A stretch of DNA of 64,000 bases from Methanocella conradii HZ254 (GTDB lineage: Archaea; Halobacteriota; Methanocellia; Methanocellales; Methanocellaceae), in NCBI RefSeq assembly GCF_000251105.1, contig NC_017034.1, positions 1,364,001 through 1,428,000 on the forward strand. The letters run 5' to 3'. Shown one piece after another: positions 41,324 to 49,567 of the stretch. Each line of letters opens with the position of its first letter. Within the stretch, counting starts at the first letter, position 1. The translations under genes were made by a program, and so were the position numbers. Under the pieces are notes generated by a model. It did not search any database. It worked only from the letters and a program-made list of their open reading frames with translations, and had not been told where the DNA came from.

Positions 41324-41620
41324 TTATCCCAGGAGCTTCTCGTAGGCCGGCTCGCTCCACTCATAGATCTCGGTCAGCTTATCGACGAGGATCCTGGCCA
41401 GCTCCGGCGCCTTCCTGTAGCGCCAGTCGTTCTCGAACTCCTCCAGAAACTCCTCGGTCCAGGTGCCATTCATCCTGAACTCGATCTCGGAGAGCTTACA
41501 CAGGATCTCCCGCTTGGTCATGTCCACGCAGCCAGTCGGATACCTTACCTCGGCCACGTCCTCAAGGTCAGTTAGCCCTTTAACGTCATCCTCTATCAGG
41601 TGGCACATGTCTATCCTCAT
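41324..41620 (-). CDS. Small conserved-looking hypothetical protein
   Basis: 98 aa, acidic and soluble, with two Cys in the N-terminal half (MCHLIEDD and TGCVDMTKREILCKL) and a helical C-terminus (WTEEFLEEFENDWRYRKAPELARILVDKLTEI). Family not recognised. It stands alone between the CBS-ParB gene (gap 123 bp) and the glutamate synthase operon (gap 93 bp). Confidence 0.65.
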   Translation of the reverse strand: MRIDMCHLIEDDVKGLTDLEDVAEVRYPTGCVDMTKREILCKLSEIEFRMNGTWTEEFLEEFENDWRYRKAPELARILVDKLTEIYEWSEPAYEKLLG

Positions 41621-41713
41621 GTCAAATCCCTCCGGCTAAAGATTGTCTTTTATCGTAGTTAGCATTTATCGCCTTTAACCCTTCCGAAGGAAAAAGAACG
41701 GGATATAGGCCGC

Positions 41714-42442
41714 CTAGGAGGTATACAGGCTACCGTACGGCCTGTGCGACCTCGGAGATAGCTTTAGGAACGGCTTCCTCATGATCTCGTCGAAATCTTT
41801 TCCGAAGTGGGCGCAATACTCGCCCACAAGCCTTCCGATGATGGATATATCCCTGGCGTCTGGCTCCGACTTTATCACTTCACGGCCCAGGTAGTTATCC
41901 TCAACGTCCCCCCTGACGTATATGACGCCTCCATGCATGCCCGTGCCCACGTAGTCTCCCGTAATCTTCCCGCCGCTCAGGCCAAGCAGAACAACGACGC
42001 CGCCAGCCATGTACTCGCCCAGGAAGTCGCTTGCAGCTCCGCCGATGACTATGGCAGGCACGCTATCCTGGTAGGCCTTCATATGGATGCCCACCCTGTA
42101 GCCCACGTCACCCTTGATGAAGACTTTGCCGCCCCTCATCGCATAGCCGATGACGTCGCCCGCATTTCCATGGACGACGACCTTGCCGGAGTTCATGGTG
42201 TTGCCGATGCCGTCCTGGCCGTTCCCGTGCACCACTATCTCCGGCCCATCCATAAAGATGGCAAGGTCATTTCCAGGCGTTCCATTAATGACGATCCTCA
42301 TCCTCGCCCTTAGCCCATCGCCGATGAATTTCTGGCCGCAAACGTTATCAAGCTCTACCCCGGCCTCGCCGCTCTCCACAAGCTCCCGTATCCTCTCGTT
42401 AAGAGCTCTGTAGTGCATATCCTTTGCGTCAATGCGTATCAT
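41714..42442 (-). CDS. Glutamate synthase GXGXG (alpha-3) subunit
   Basis: About 242 aa. The repeated G-x-G helix pattern is plain: EIVVHGNGQDGIGNTMNSGKVVVHGNAGDVIGYAMRGGKVFIKGDVGYRVGIHMK and GGVVVLLGLSGGKITGDYVGTGMHGGVIYVRGDVE. This is the C-terminal structural domain of glutamate synthase, a separate gene in archaea. ATG 42442 (MIRIDAKDMHYR) lies 5 bp after the stop of the preceding gene; the frame is open to 42493 but that part overlaps it. Confidence 0.92.
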   Translation of the reverse strand: MIRIDAKDMHYRALNERIRELVESGEAGVELDNVCGQKFIGDGLRARMRIVINGTPGNDLAIFMDGPEIVVHGNGQDGIGNTMNSGKVVVHGNAGDVIGYAMRGGKVFIKGDVGYRVGIHMKAYQDSVPAIVIGGAASDFLGEYMAGGVVVLLGLSGGKITGDYVGTGMHGGVIYVRGDVEDNYLGREVIKSEPDARDISIIGRLVGEYCAHFGKDFDEIMRKPFLKLSPRSHRPYGSLYTS

Positions 42443-42446
42443 GTTA

Positions 42447-43976
42447 TCATCGCCCCGCAGGCTTGATGCCGAGTATCTCAAGCGTCTTTTCATCCAGGCC
42501 TATCCCGCGCAATCGCTCACGGTTACCCCTGAGGCTTTCTATTGAGTTGATGCCCAGGGCGCCGAGCACTTCCTGTATCTCGTGGCTCCATGCGCTCAAA
42601 AGGTTAGTCAGACGCTGCGCGCCTACTTCAGGGTCAAGCCTGGATACGAGGTGTGGCTTCTGGGTGGCAATGCCCCATGAGCAATTACCGGTGTTACATT
42701 TCTGGCATATGCGGCAGCCGAGCGCTACGAGGGCCGCGGTGCCTATCATCACGGCGTCCGCGCCGAGGGCGATGGCCTTTATCACGTCCGCGCTCTGGCG
42801 TATGCCGCCCCCTACCACCAGGGATGCCTGGTTTCTGATGCCCTCCTGCCTCAGGCGGTCGTCCACGGCTGCAAGCGCAAGCTCGATGGGTATGCCCACG
42901 TTATCCCGTATGACGCGGGGGGCTGCGCCCGTCCCGCCCCTGAACCCATCTATAGTAACTATATCGGCCCCCGCCCTCACTATACCGCTACAAATGGCAG
43001 CGATATTGTGGACAGCGGCCACTTTGACGGATACCGGCTTTTTGTACTCGGTAGCCTCCTTCAAGGCGTATATCAATTGAGACAAATCCTCTATCGAGTA
43101 TATGTCGTGGTGCGGGGCCGGCGACAGCGCATCGGTGCCCACGGGGATCATCCTCGTCTTCGCCACCTCTGCGTCTATCTTCTCGCCTGGCAGGTGTCCT
43201 CCTATGCCTGGCTTGGCTCCCTGCCCTATCTTTATCTCGACTACTGCGCCTGCATTTAAGTACTCGGCGTGCACTCCGAACCGGCCTGAGGCGCACTGCA
43301 CGATGACGTGATCCTTGTACTTATAAAAGTCGCGGTGAAGGCCGCCTTCGCCCGTGTTCATGAGCGTTCCATTCTGCATGGCCGCCATCATGAGAGATTT
43401 TTGGACGTTATAGCTGACCGCCCCGTAGGACATGGCCCCGAAGATGATCGGCACGTCTAGCCTGACATTGGGCGCCAGTTCCGTCTTGAGCCTTATCTCC
43501 CCATTCTCATCTACATCGAACTCCAGCCTGTCCGGCTTTTTACCCAGATATGTGCGAAGCTCCATTGGCTCCCTCAGCGGGTCGATGGAAGGGTTTGTGA
43601 CCTGGCAGGCGTCGATGAGCAGGTGGTCCCATATGATTGGATAGGGCTTATCGCAGCCCATCGCCGTCAGGAGTATGCCGCCCGTCTCCGCCTGCTTATA
43701 GATGTTCTTCCGTATCTCGTCGGTGAAGTTATCATTATGCTTGAACGTGAGCGGGCTACGCTCGATGCGGATAGCCCTGCGCGGGCACATGGCGACGCAT
43801 CTCAGGCAGGCGACGCACTTTGAGTCATCCGCCAGTATGCAGTCGAACTCATTGCTATAGGCTAATGCGCCGAAGCCGCACTCAATCGTGCACTTTTTAC
43901 AGCGGGCGCACTTTTTCTCATCGATGTTGACGCTGAATTCGGGCGGCACCGTGGATGGCAATATCGCTGTCGTCAC
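42447..43976 (-). CDS. Glutamate synthase, FMN-binding subunit with ferredoxin domain
   Basis: About 509 aa. Residues about 15-80 carry two [4Fe-4S] motifs (KKCARCKKCTIECGFG and KCVACLRCVAMCPRRAI), unusual for bacterial GltB but standard for archaeal forms. The rest is the glutamate synthase barrel with IIFGAMSYGAVSY, KIGQGAKPGIGGHLPG, VAAVHNIAAICSGIVRAGADIVTIDGFRGGTGAAP and CRICQKCNTGNCSWGIATQ. It uses 2-oxoglutarate and ammonia delivered from the amidotransferase. It starts at GTG 43976, overlapping the preceding gene. No NADPH subunit (GltD) follows, so ferredoxin is the likely donor. Confidence 0.92.
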   Translation of the reverse strand: MTTAILPSTVPPEFSVNIDEKKCARCKKCTIECGFGALAYSNEFDCILADDSKCVACLRCVAMCPRRAIRIERSPLTFKHNDNFTDEIRKNIYKQAETGGILLTAMGCDKPYPIIWDHLLIDACQVTNPSIDPLREPMELRTYLGKKPDRLEFDVDENGEIRLKTELAPNVRLDVPIIFGAMSYGAVSYNVQKSLMMAAMQNGTLMNTGEGGLHRDFYKYKDHVIVQCASGRFGVHAEYLNAGAVVEIKIGQGAKPGIGGHLPGEKIDAEVAKTRMIPVGTDALSPAPHHDIYSIEDLSQLIYALKEATEYKKPVSVKVAAVHNIAAICSGIVRAGADIVTIDGFRGGTGAAPRVIRDNVGIPIELALAAVDDRLRQEGIRNQASLVVGGGIRQSADVIKAIALGADAVMIGTAALVALGCRICQKCNTGNCSWGIATQKPHLVSRLDPEVGAQRLTNLLSAWSHEIQEVLGALGINSIESLRGNRERLRGIGLDEKTLEILGIKPAGR

Positions 43977-45124
43977 TCGACATCCTCCTCCACCAGCCCT
44001 ATCACGGGGGTTCCAGCCTTTGGCGCCCACACCTCGTCGGGCTCGGGCTCGATTATGCGTATTCCCGCCTCTTCTGAGGATATATACAAAAAGTCCCCTT
44101 TTTTCGCCGCCATCATTGGCCTCAGCTTTATGCGGTCGTTTAGCCCTATCATGCCCCTGTTGAAGCCCACGATGATGGCAAACGGGCCGTTCATGAGGGC
44201 GCTACCATAGGCCATGCGGATGGCCTCATACACTTTTTTGCGGTTGGCCGGCATCCTGTCTACGTCCTTCCAGAACGGTGGGGCGAGGGCGCCGGTGGCC
44301 ACTTCTATGGGAAGCTTATGCCGCCTCACAAGTAAATCGAACAGGTATGCGATGACCTCGGTGTCCGTCAGCAGTTCCAGCCTGTAGCCGAACATCTCCA
44401 GGTAGCGCTTGTTAATGCCATATGAAGATATCTCGCCGTTGTGCACCACTGACCAGTCGAGGAGCGTCATGGGGTGAGCTCCGCCCCACCACCCCGGCGT
44501 ATTGGTGGGGAACCTGCCATGTGCGGTCCACAGGTAAGCCTTATAGCCATCCAGCCTGTAGAACCTGGCTATATCTTCAGGGTATCCCACGCCCTTGAAG
44601 CCGCCCATGTTCTTGCCGCTCGAGGATATGAATGCGCCGTCGAAGTTCGAGTTGATGCCCATGACATGCTCTACGACGTAGTCGTCTTCGGGCTTGTCGT
44701 CCAGCTTTGAGTCGTCTACCCTCACGAAGTAGCGCCATAGTAGTGGCGCCTTTGTAATTGATTCGACCTTTGCCGTGGGTATTTTTTCATCTCTCTCGAC
44801 TATGAAGCGCTCCGCGAGGTACTCTTCAAGCCTCGTTTTGCATTTTTCGTCGTCGAACATGACGTGGAAGGCGTAGTAGTCCTTATACCTTGGGTATATG
44901 CCGTATGCCGCGAAGCCGCCGCCCAGGCCGTTGGAGCGGTCGTGCATGAGGGCGATTGACTTTATTATCCTGGTGCCGTCGATGCGCTTTCCTTTTTTGT
45001 TTAATATCCCCATGATGGCGCATCCGGACGGGTTTCTTTCTCGCCTTACTTTCGTATCGCTTCTCATGTGGCGCTTTCCTCCAGCCATATTTGCGTATTG
45101 TCTTGCGGCCTCATCTAGCTTCAA
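43973..45124 (-). CDS. Glutamate synthase, class II glutamine amidotransferase subunit
   Basis: 383 aa. The catalytic Cys is in NPSGCAIMGILNKKGKRID (about residue 35). HGRFPTNTPGWWGGAHP, WSVVHNGEISSYGINKRYLE, LTDTEVIAYLFDLL and FAIIVGFNRGMIGLNDRIKLRPM are typical Ntn-hydrolase glutaminase motifs. About 34 residues precede the Cys, so N-terminal processing would be needed to free it, as in bacterial glutamate synthase; alternatively the true start lies nearer (ATG at residue 13 or 20). First gene of the gltB1-B2-B3 operon. The 45125-45393 spacer has paired A/T boxes (ATATATAAA near 45140 and 45190) and an imperfect inverted repeat at 45159-45180. Confidence 0.92.
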   Translation of the reverse strand: MKLDEAARQYANMAGGKRHMRSDTKVRRERNPSGCAIMGILNKKGKRIDGTRIIKSIALMHDRSNGLGGGFAAYGIYPRYKDYYAFHVMFDDEKCKTRLEEYLAERFIVERDEKIPTAKVESITKAPLLWRYFVRVDDSKLDDKPEDDYVVEHVMGINSNFDGAFISSSGKNMGGFKGVGYPEDIARFYRLDGYKAYLWTAHGRFPTNTPGWWGGAHPMTLLDWSVVHNGEISSYGINKRYLEMFGYRLELLTDTEVIAYLFDLLVRRHKLPIEVATGALAPPFWKDVDRMPANRKKVYEAIRMAYGSALMNGPFAIIVGFNRGMIGLNDRIKLRPMMAAKKGDFLYISSEEAGIRIIEPEPDEVWAPKAGTPVIGLVEEDVE

Positions 45125-45393
45125 CTCGCTTCCTACTGCCGATATATAAAATATTCGTCAAGAGTAGGCAGTTGTATGTCTACTACGAATATATAAAGTT
45201 TACTAGAGATATGCCGTTTCGATCGAGTTTTGGTATGAGAAAACAATGGTCGGGCAGATGGCTCTTTTGTTTAGAGGCTGAAGGGAGGTTTCGCTTTGCT
45301 TCGTCTCCCCCAGTCACTAGAAAAAGAAGATGTAAGATAAATTATTCAACACGCCAGGACGGCATCGCCGTACTGGCTTAAAAGATGCTAATA

Positions 45394-45831
45394 CTAAGGC
45401 TTTCGCACCATCAAAACCGGGCATTTAGCATGCCTAAGCACACTATCGGATACGCTGCCTATGAGGACCCGCTCAAGGGCAGACATGCCAATAGAGCCTA
45501 TTACGATACAATCGGCGCCAATCTTATCGGCCACGTCAACGATGGCCTCCTTAGGCTGGCCCTCCACTATCATACACTCACACTCCACACCATTCTCATC
45601 ACAAAGAGACTTTATCCTTTGTACAGCCTCCCTACCCGTGCTTTCCATCTCCACCTTACTTTCAGCGTAGTGTATGCCCGCGTGGAATGCGAGAGGGGCA
45701 TTAATGACGTTCAGGGCATATAGCTTTGCACCCAGCTCCTTCGCAAGATAAACGGCATGCTCCGCTGCATAGAACGCATACTCTGAGCCATCAGTCGGCA
45801 CGAGTATTGTACTATATCTTGGCAATGGCAT
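45394..45831 (-). CDS. Universal stress protein (UspA family)
   Basis: About 145 aa. STILVPTDGSEYAFYAAEHAVYLAKELGAKLYALNVI opens the fold; ADCIVIGSIGMSALERVLIGSVSDSVLRHAKCPVLMVRKP closes it with the ATP-binding G-x2-G-x9-G(S/T) loop. ATG 45831 (MPLPRYS) is chosen because GGGAGG is eight bases upstream; ATG 45837 would be too close. It lies 13 bp after argB and the ribosome site overlaps the argB stop, so the two are coupled. Confidence 0.92.
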   Translation of the reverse strand: MPLPRYSTILVPTDGSEYAFYAAEHAVYLAKELGAKLYALNVINAPLAFHAGIHYAESKVEMESTGREAVQRIKSLCDENGVECECMIVEGQPKEAIVDVADKIGADCIVIGSIGMSALERVLIGSVSDSVLRHAKCPVLMVRKP

Positions 45832-45844
45832 ATTCATGGCCTCC

Positions 45845-46723
45845 CTAGTCCAGCGTGATGCAGGTGCCCACGCCCTTATCCGTGAAAAGCTCCTGAAGCA
45901 GAGCGTGCGGCAAATTACCATTAATTATATGGACGCTCTTGATGCCGCCCTTAATCACGGATATGCTCGAAAGTATCTTCGGGATCATCCCCCTCGAAAC
46001 AACCCCTTTATTTATGAGCTCATAGCATTGCGCAACGCTTAGCTGGGGAATGAGCGTCTCCTTTTTCTTCGGGTCCATCATGACGCCATCGACGTCGGTC
46101 AGCGAGACGAGGCTGGTCGCCCCTATCGCAACTGCGATATCCCCTGCAGCCGTGTCCGCGTTAAGGTTAAAGCAGTTGCCTGCGGCATCATATCCTATAG
46201 GAGCTATCGCCGGGATATAGCCGTTTTCGAGCAAGAGGCTCAATATCCCCGGGTTGATGCTCTCGGTCTCCCCAACCCAGCCGTAGTCGATGTCCACCTC
46301 CTTGCCATTCATGACCACCTTCTCAGGGGCCTTCTTCCTGGCGACGATAAAATTGCCGTCGTTGCCGATAATCCCGACGCCCTTGCCCCCATGCCTCGCA
46401 ATCAGTGACACTATATCAGTATTCACGTTGCCCACGAGCACCATGCGTACTATCTCCAGCGTCTCGTCGTCCGTAACCCTCAAACCTGATACGAACTGCG
46501 GCGTCTTCCCCATGCGCTTCATCATGGCATCTATCTCAGGGCCTCCTCCATGCACGATGACCGGCTTCAAGCCGAGAAACTTGAGCGTGACTATGTCTTT
46601 TATAATGCCACTCCTGGCCTCCGGGTCGACCATCGCATGGCCTCCCACCTTTACGACGATGACCGCTCCACTATATTTTTTTAGCCAGGGGAGCGCGTCC
46701 GCGAACGATTCGCCTGCTTCCAT
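45845..46723 (-). CDS. argB: N-acetylglutamate kinase
   Basis: 292 aa, normal length. VIVVKVGGHAMVD (about residues 21-33), LGLKPVIVHGGGPEIDAMMKRMG (acetylglutamate/ATP loop), GLRVTDDETLEIVRMVLVGNVN, NLNADTAAGDIAVAIGA and LVSLTDVDGVM, MIPKI are all in place. It phosphorylates N-acetyl-L-glutamate in arginine synthesis. It is divergent from trxB. Confidence 0.95.
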   Translation of the reverse strand: MEAGESFADALPWLKKYSGAVIVVKVGGHAMVDPEARSGIIKDIVTLKFLGLKPVIVHGGGPEIDAMMKRMGKTPQFVSGLRVTDDETLEIVRMVLVGNVNTDIVSLIARHGGKGVGIIGNDGNFIVARKKAPEKVVMNGKEVDIDYGWVGETESINPGILSLLLENGYIPAIAPIGYDAAGNCFNLNADTAAGDIAVAIGATSLVSLTDVDGVMMDPKKKETLIPQLSVAQCYELINKGVVSRGMIPKILSSISVIKGGIKSVHIINGNLPHALLQELFTDKGVGTCITLD

Positions 46724-46763
46724 ATGATCCTCGACAAGAATACTGCTTCAATGGTAATAAATA

Positions 46764-46771
46764 TTTATAAT
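46764..46771 (+). promoter_or_regulatory. Putative TATA box of trxB
   Basis: TTTATAAT lies about 31-38 bp before the GTG at 46802, which would place the transcription start close to the start codon and give a very short leader. It supports 46802 over the longer open frame from 46724. Confidence 0.45.
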
Positions 46772-46801
46772 GGAGCGAATGTGTTTATAGAGGGACTAGC
46801 C

Positions 46802-47728
46802 GTGGCTGAAGAGACCGTATATGACGTGGCCATCATCGGAGCAGGCCCGGCGGGCATGACCGCGGCGCTATATTGCGCCAGGGCCAACCTTTCGACCGTG
46901 ATGTTTGGGGACCCTTTCGCCTCCCAGCTCGCGAAGGCCGGCGACGTGGAGAACTACCCTGGCTTCGATTCCATACGAGGCATCGAGCTGGTCGAAAAGT
47001 TCAGCAAGCAGCTCGAAAGGTATGATATCAAGCTCGTGCAGTCCTATGTAGGGCATATCGTCCGAAACGACGGCTTTTTCAGGCTTTTTACGGATATGGG
47101 GGAGTTTATCGCCAGGTCGGTCATAGTCTCGACCGGCGCAAAGCAGTGGGAATTAAACATACCAGGCGAGAAGGAGTACCTGTACAGGGGAGTATCATAT
47201 TGCGCCGTGTGCGATGGGTCTTTTTATAAAGGCAAAAAGGTAGCCCTCATAGGATATGGCGAGCAGGCGGCCAGCGCCGCCATATACCTCGCGGGCCTTG
47301 CGAAGCACGTTTTGGTACTGTCGAGTAAGCCGGACATGGATGCCCCGATACACGGGGAGCAATTGAAGGCGATTGGCAACGTGGAGATCATCGGCAACGC
47401 CAGGGTGCTGGCCATCGAGGGGAATGAGTTTGCAGAGCACGTAAGGTTTGAGGTGGATGGCCAGGAAAGGATTGAGAGGATTGATGGCCTGTTCATCGAG
47501 GGGGGCGTGCCCAACTCCGTTCTTGCGAAAGACCTTGGCCTTGAGCTTGACGAGAAGGGTAACATCGAGGTTTTCAGGCCAGACCAGCTTACAAAGGTTG
47601 AAGGCGTCTTCGCCGCGGGCGACGTGACTGGCGGCCTCCATCAGATATCGAAGGCCGTTGGCGAGGGCGCCTGCGCTGCCGTGAGCGCGGCCATCTATGT
47701 TAAGAAAAAGTTTAAAATAAGAAAATAG
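46802..47728 (+). CDS. Thioredoxin reductase-like flavoprotein with altered NADPH site
   Basis: About 308 aa. The FAD motif VAIIGAGPAGMTAALYCARANL, the redox CAVCD (CxxC, about residue 136) and the closing GVFAAGDVTGG are typical TrxB. The pyridine-nucleotide domain is unusual: VALIGYGEQAASAAIYL replaces the GGGxxA/S pattern and LSSKPDMDA replaces the HRR(x)3R motif that binds NADPH. Methanocaldococcus has a reductase that uses F420H2 in place of NADPH, so a deazaflavin-dependent reductase is plausible. GTG 46802 follows a near A/T box; the frame is open to ATG 46724, which touches argB. Confidence 0.88.
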   Translation: MAEETVYDVAIIGAGPAGMTAALYCARANLSTVMFGDPFASQLAKAGDVENYPGFDSIRGIELVEKFSKQLERYDIKLVQSYVGHIVRNDGFFRLFTDMGEFIARSVIVSTGAKQWELNIPGEKEYLYRGVSYCAVCDGSFYKGKKVALIGYGEQAASAAIYLAGLAKHVLVLSSKPDMDAPIHGEQLKAIGNVEIIGNARVLAIEGNEFAEHVRFEVDGQERIERIDGLFIEGGVPNSVLAKDLGLELDEKGNIEVFRPDQLTKVEGVFAAGDVTGGLHQISKAVGEGACAAVSAAIYVKKKFKIRK

Positions 47729-47748
47729 AGGAGCCTTAAGGCTCCAAT

Positions 47749-49329
47749 TTATATTGCTTTTTCCGCTGCATCTTCTTCTTTGGTTGTCGTCACGCGCTCT
47801 ACCATCCATACGGCGGCCAGGGTGATGATAGACAGAGGGAGCGCTATGACAAGCGGATCCACCACCTGCCAGGGCATTGGCAATATGGCATTCTGGCCAA
47901 AGAGCAGCATCGATATGCCCAGCGGCTCAGATTCTTTGATATGCACGAAGGCCGTCCAGAGGAACCATGCGACTGCACCGACCACCAGGCTCGAAGCCGC
48001 TGCCCTCGTGGAAGGCTTCTTGCTGAAAATGGCGTGGGTGAACGCAGGCAGGAATGCCGCGGCACACAGGCCCATGAACATGGCGGTGGCGCGGGCGATG
48101 ATGCTCCCGGGCATGATATAGGCGAGCAGGACGCTCACGATTATCATGATGAGGACAAAGGCCTTGGTCTCGGCCAGCGACGGCTTCTTATTCCTCCACC
48201 TGCCCCATATGTCGTTCACCGCCGCGGTGCCCATGCTATGGAACAGGGCGCTCAGGGTGGACATTGCGGCTGCCAGCAGCGTGAGCATGAATAACACCAC
48301 GAACCAGTCCGGCATGGACATGTTGATGTACAGCGGTATCACCGAGTCGGTATTCCCGCCGGCCGCTGCCACCGCTAGTTTCCCCATTTTCTCGTAGAAG
48401 TACACGTTTGTGAGCGCGCCAATAGTATATGCAACGCCAGGGAGCATGAGGATGAAAAAGCCTCCGATGGGCACAGCCCTGTTCAGGGCCTTATCATCCT
48501 TAGCGGTCATGAAGCGGACTATCAGCTGTGGCTGTGCGAGAACGCCTATGCCCACGCCCAGGATTATAGTCGTGACCAGGGTAAGCCATATGGGCGAGAA
48601 CATGGATGGCATCGTGGTCCATCCTGTCATGCCCGTCGAGGCAAGGCTTGCGGGCACCAGGCTTGCCATGTTCGACAGGGCCTCATGCGCATTCGTAACC
48701 CCTCCCAGCGAGACGTAGGTGAATATCAGCAAAATCGACATGCCCAGTAGCATTATGATCGCCTGGAACGAGTCCGTGTATATCACGGCGAGCAGGCCTC
48801 CAAATATGACGTATATAGCCGTGATGGCCGCGAATATCAGCAGCGCCAAATTGTAATCCATGCTAAACGTCGTCTCGATGAACCTCGCCCCGCCAATCAT
48901 GACCGCCGAGGTGTAGAGCGGCATGCCTACTACTATTATAAGGCCGCATGCATATTGCATGAACGCCGAGTTGTATATCTTGCCCATGAGGTCGGGAAAC
49001 GTGACGGCTTTCAGCTTTTGGCCGATCTGCCTGGTCTTTTTTCCATATATGATGAACGCAATAAATATCCCGAAGAAGATGTTGAGGCCGACCAGCCATA
49101 TGATGCCCATGCCCAGGTTTGCCGCGACGCCGCCAAACCCTATGATGGCCGAAGTGCTGATAAACGTGGCCCCATACGATAGGGCTATGAGCGCCGGATG
49201 GACCTTGCGGCCAGCCAGCATGTAGTCCTCAGTGCCTTTGGTCCGCTTAAAGCCCATGTAGCCCAGGAATAAAACGATTGCTATGTAAATGGCCGTACAT
49301 ATGGCAAACATAAGCGTGCTTACGGCCAT
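47749..49329 (-). CDS. Sodium:solute symporter (SSS family)
   Basis: 526 aa with about 13 transmembrane helices. LFLGYMGFKRTKGTEDYMLAGRKVHPALIALSYGATFISTSAIIGFGG is the family N-terminus; ISTSAIIG and LLAAAMSTLSALFHSMGTA (helix with Na+-site Ser residues) are conserved. Substrate unknown (acetate, proline and others use this family). The ATG shares an A with the stop of a 37-aa membrane peptide gene (TAATG), so the two are translated together. Confidence 0.92.
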   Translation of the reverse strand: MAVSTLMFAICTAIYIAIVLFLGYMGFKRTKGTEDYMLAGRKVHPALIALSYGATFISTSAIIGFGGVAANLGMGIIWLVGLNIFFGIFIAFIIYGKKTRQIGQKLKAVTFPDLMGKIYNSAFMQYACGLIIVVGMPLYTSAVMIGGARFIETTFSMDYNLALLIFAAITAIYVIFGGLLAVIYTDSFQAIIMLLGMSILLIFTYVSLGGVTNAHEALSNMASLVPASLASTGMTGWTTMPSMFSPIWLTLVTTIILGVGIGVLAQPQLIVRFMTAKDDKALNRAVPIGGFFILMLPGVAYTIGALTNVYFYEKMGKLAVAAAGGNTDSVIPLYINMSMPDWFVVLFMLTLLAAAMSTLSALFHSMGTAAVNDIWGRWRNKKPSLAETKAFVLIMIIVSVLLAYIMPGSIIARATAMFMGLCAAAFLPAFTHAIFSKKPSTRAAASSLVVGAVAWFLWTAFVHIKESEPLGISMLLFGQNAILPMPWQVVDPLVIALPLSIITLAAVWMVERVTTTKEEDAAEKAI

Positions 49330-49442
49330 TATTGCTCCCCGCCCTTATTCCAGTTCAGCAACCCATACAATATACATGCAATCGTAACGCCTATAGTGAA
49401 AATGTACCCGCCTAATATCCAGGGGTCATCAATGCCTAACAA
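49329..49442 (-). CDS. Symporter small accessory protein (37 aa)
   Basis: The product reads LLGIDDPWILGGYIFTIGVT, then CILYGLLNWNKGGEQ: a single transmembrane helix with short acidic N-terminal and basic C-terminal ends. It starts with TTG at 49442, preceded by GAGGAGGG at good spacing, and its stop overlaps the symporter start by one base. It has the form of the small membrane proteins known to precede methanogen SSS symporters (LGIDDP...NWNKG). It is probably a subunit or stabiliser of the transporter. Confidence 0.82.
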   Translation of the reverse strand: MLGIDDPWILGGYIFTIGVTIACILYGLLNWNKGGEQ

Positions 49443-49465
49443 GTCTAGCCCTCCTCATCATTGAT

Positions 49466-49505
49466 ATGTCATGACATGGCAATTGGTATGCTATGGCATA
49501 GCATA
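49466..49505. promoter_or_regulatory. Two palindromes in the symporter promoter
   Basis: ATGTCATGACAT (49466-49477) and TATGCTATGGCATAGCATA (49487-49505, 9-1-9) lie upstream of the small accessory gene. The second overlaps the transcription start predicted from the A/T box at 49517-49526, as repressor operators often do in archaea. Confidence 0.6.
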
Positions 49506-49516
49506 TATGCTTATGG

Positions 49517-49526
49517 GATATAAAGG
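49517..49526 (-). promoter_or_regulatory. Putative TATA box of the symporter operon
   Basis: CCTTTATATC on the reverse strand; the start of transcription would be about 25 bp downstream, near 49496, within the 19-bp palindrome. Confidence 0.5.
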
Positions 49527-49567
49527 TTGTGTTCATAGATACGGACAAAAAAGTAGTAAAAAAGCTA

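Noticed and set aside
45125..45393. Nitrogen-regulator (NrpR) operator before the glutamate synthase operon
   Set aside because: I found paired A/T boxes and an imperfect inverted repeat but not the GGAA-N6-TTCC or GGTA-N5-TACC pattern known for NrpR.
45091..45723. Two plus-strand ORFs between gltB1 and uspA
   Set aside because: The second is the antisense of uspA; the first overlaps the gltB1 start and promoter and has no protein-like composition.
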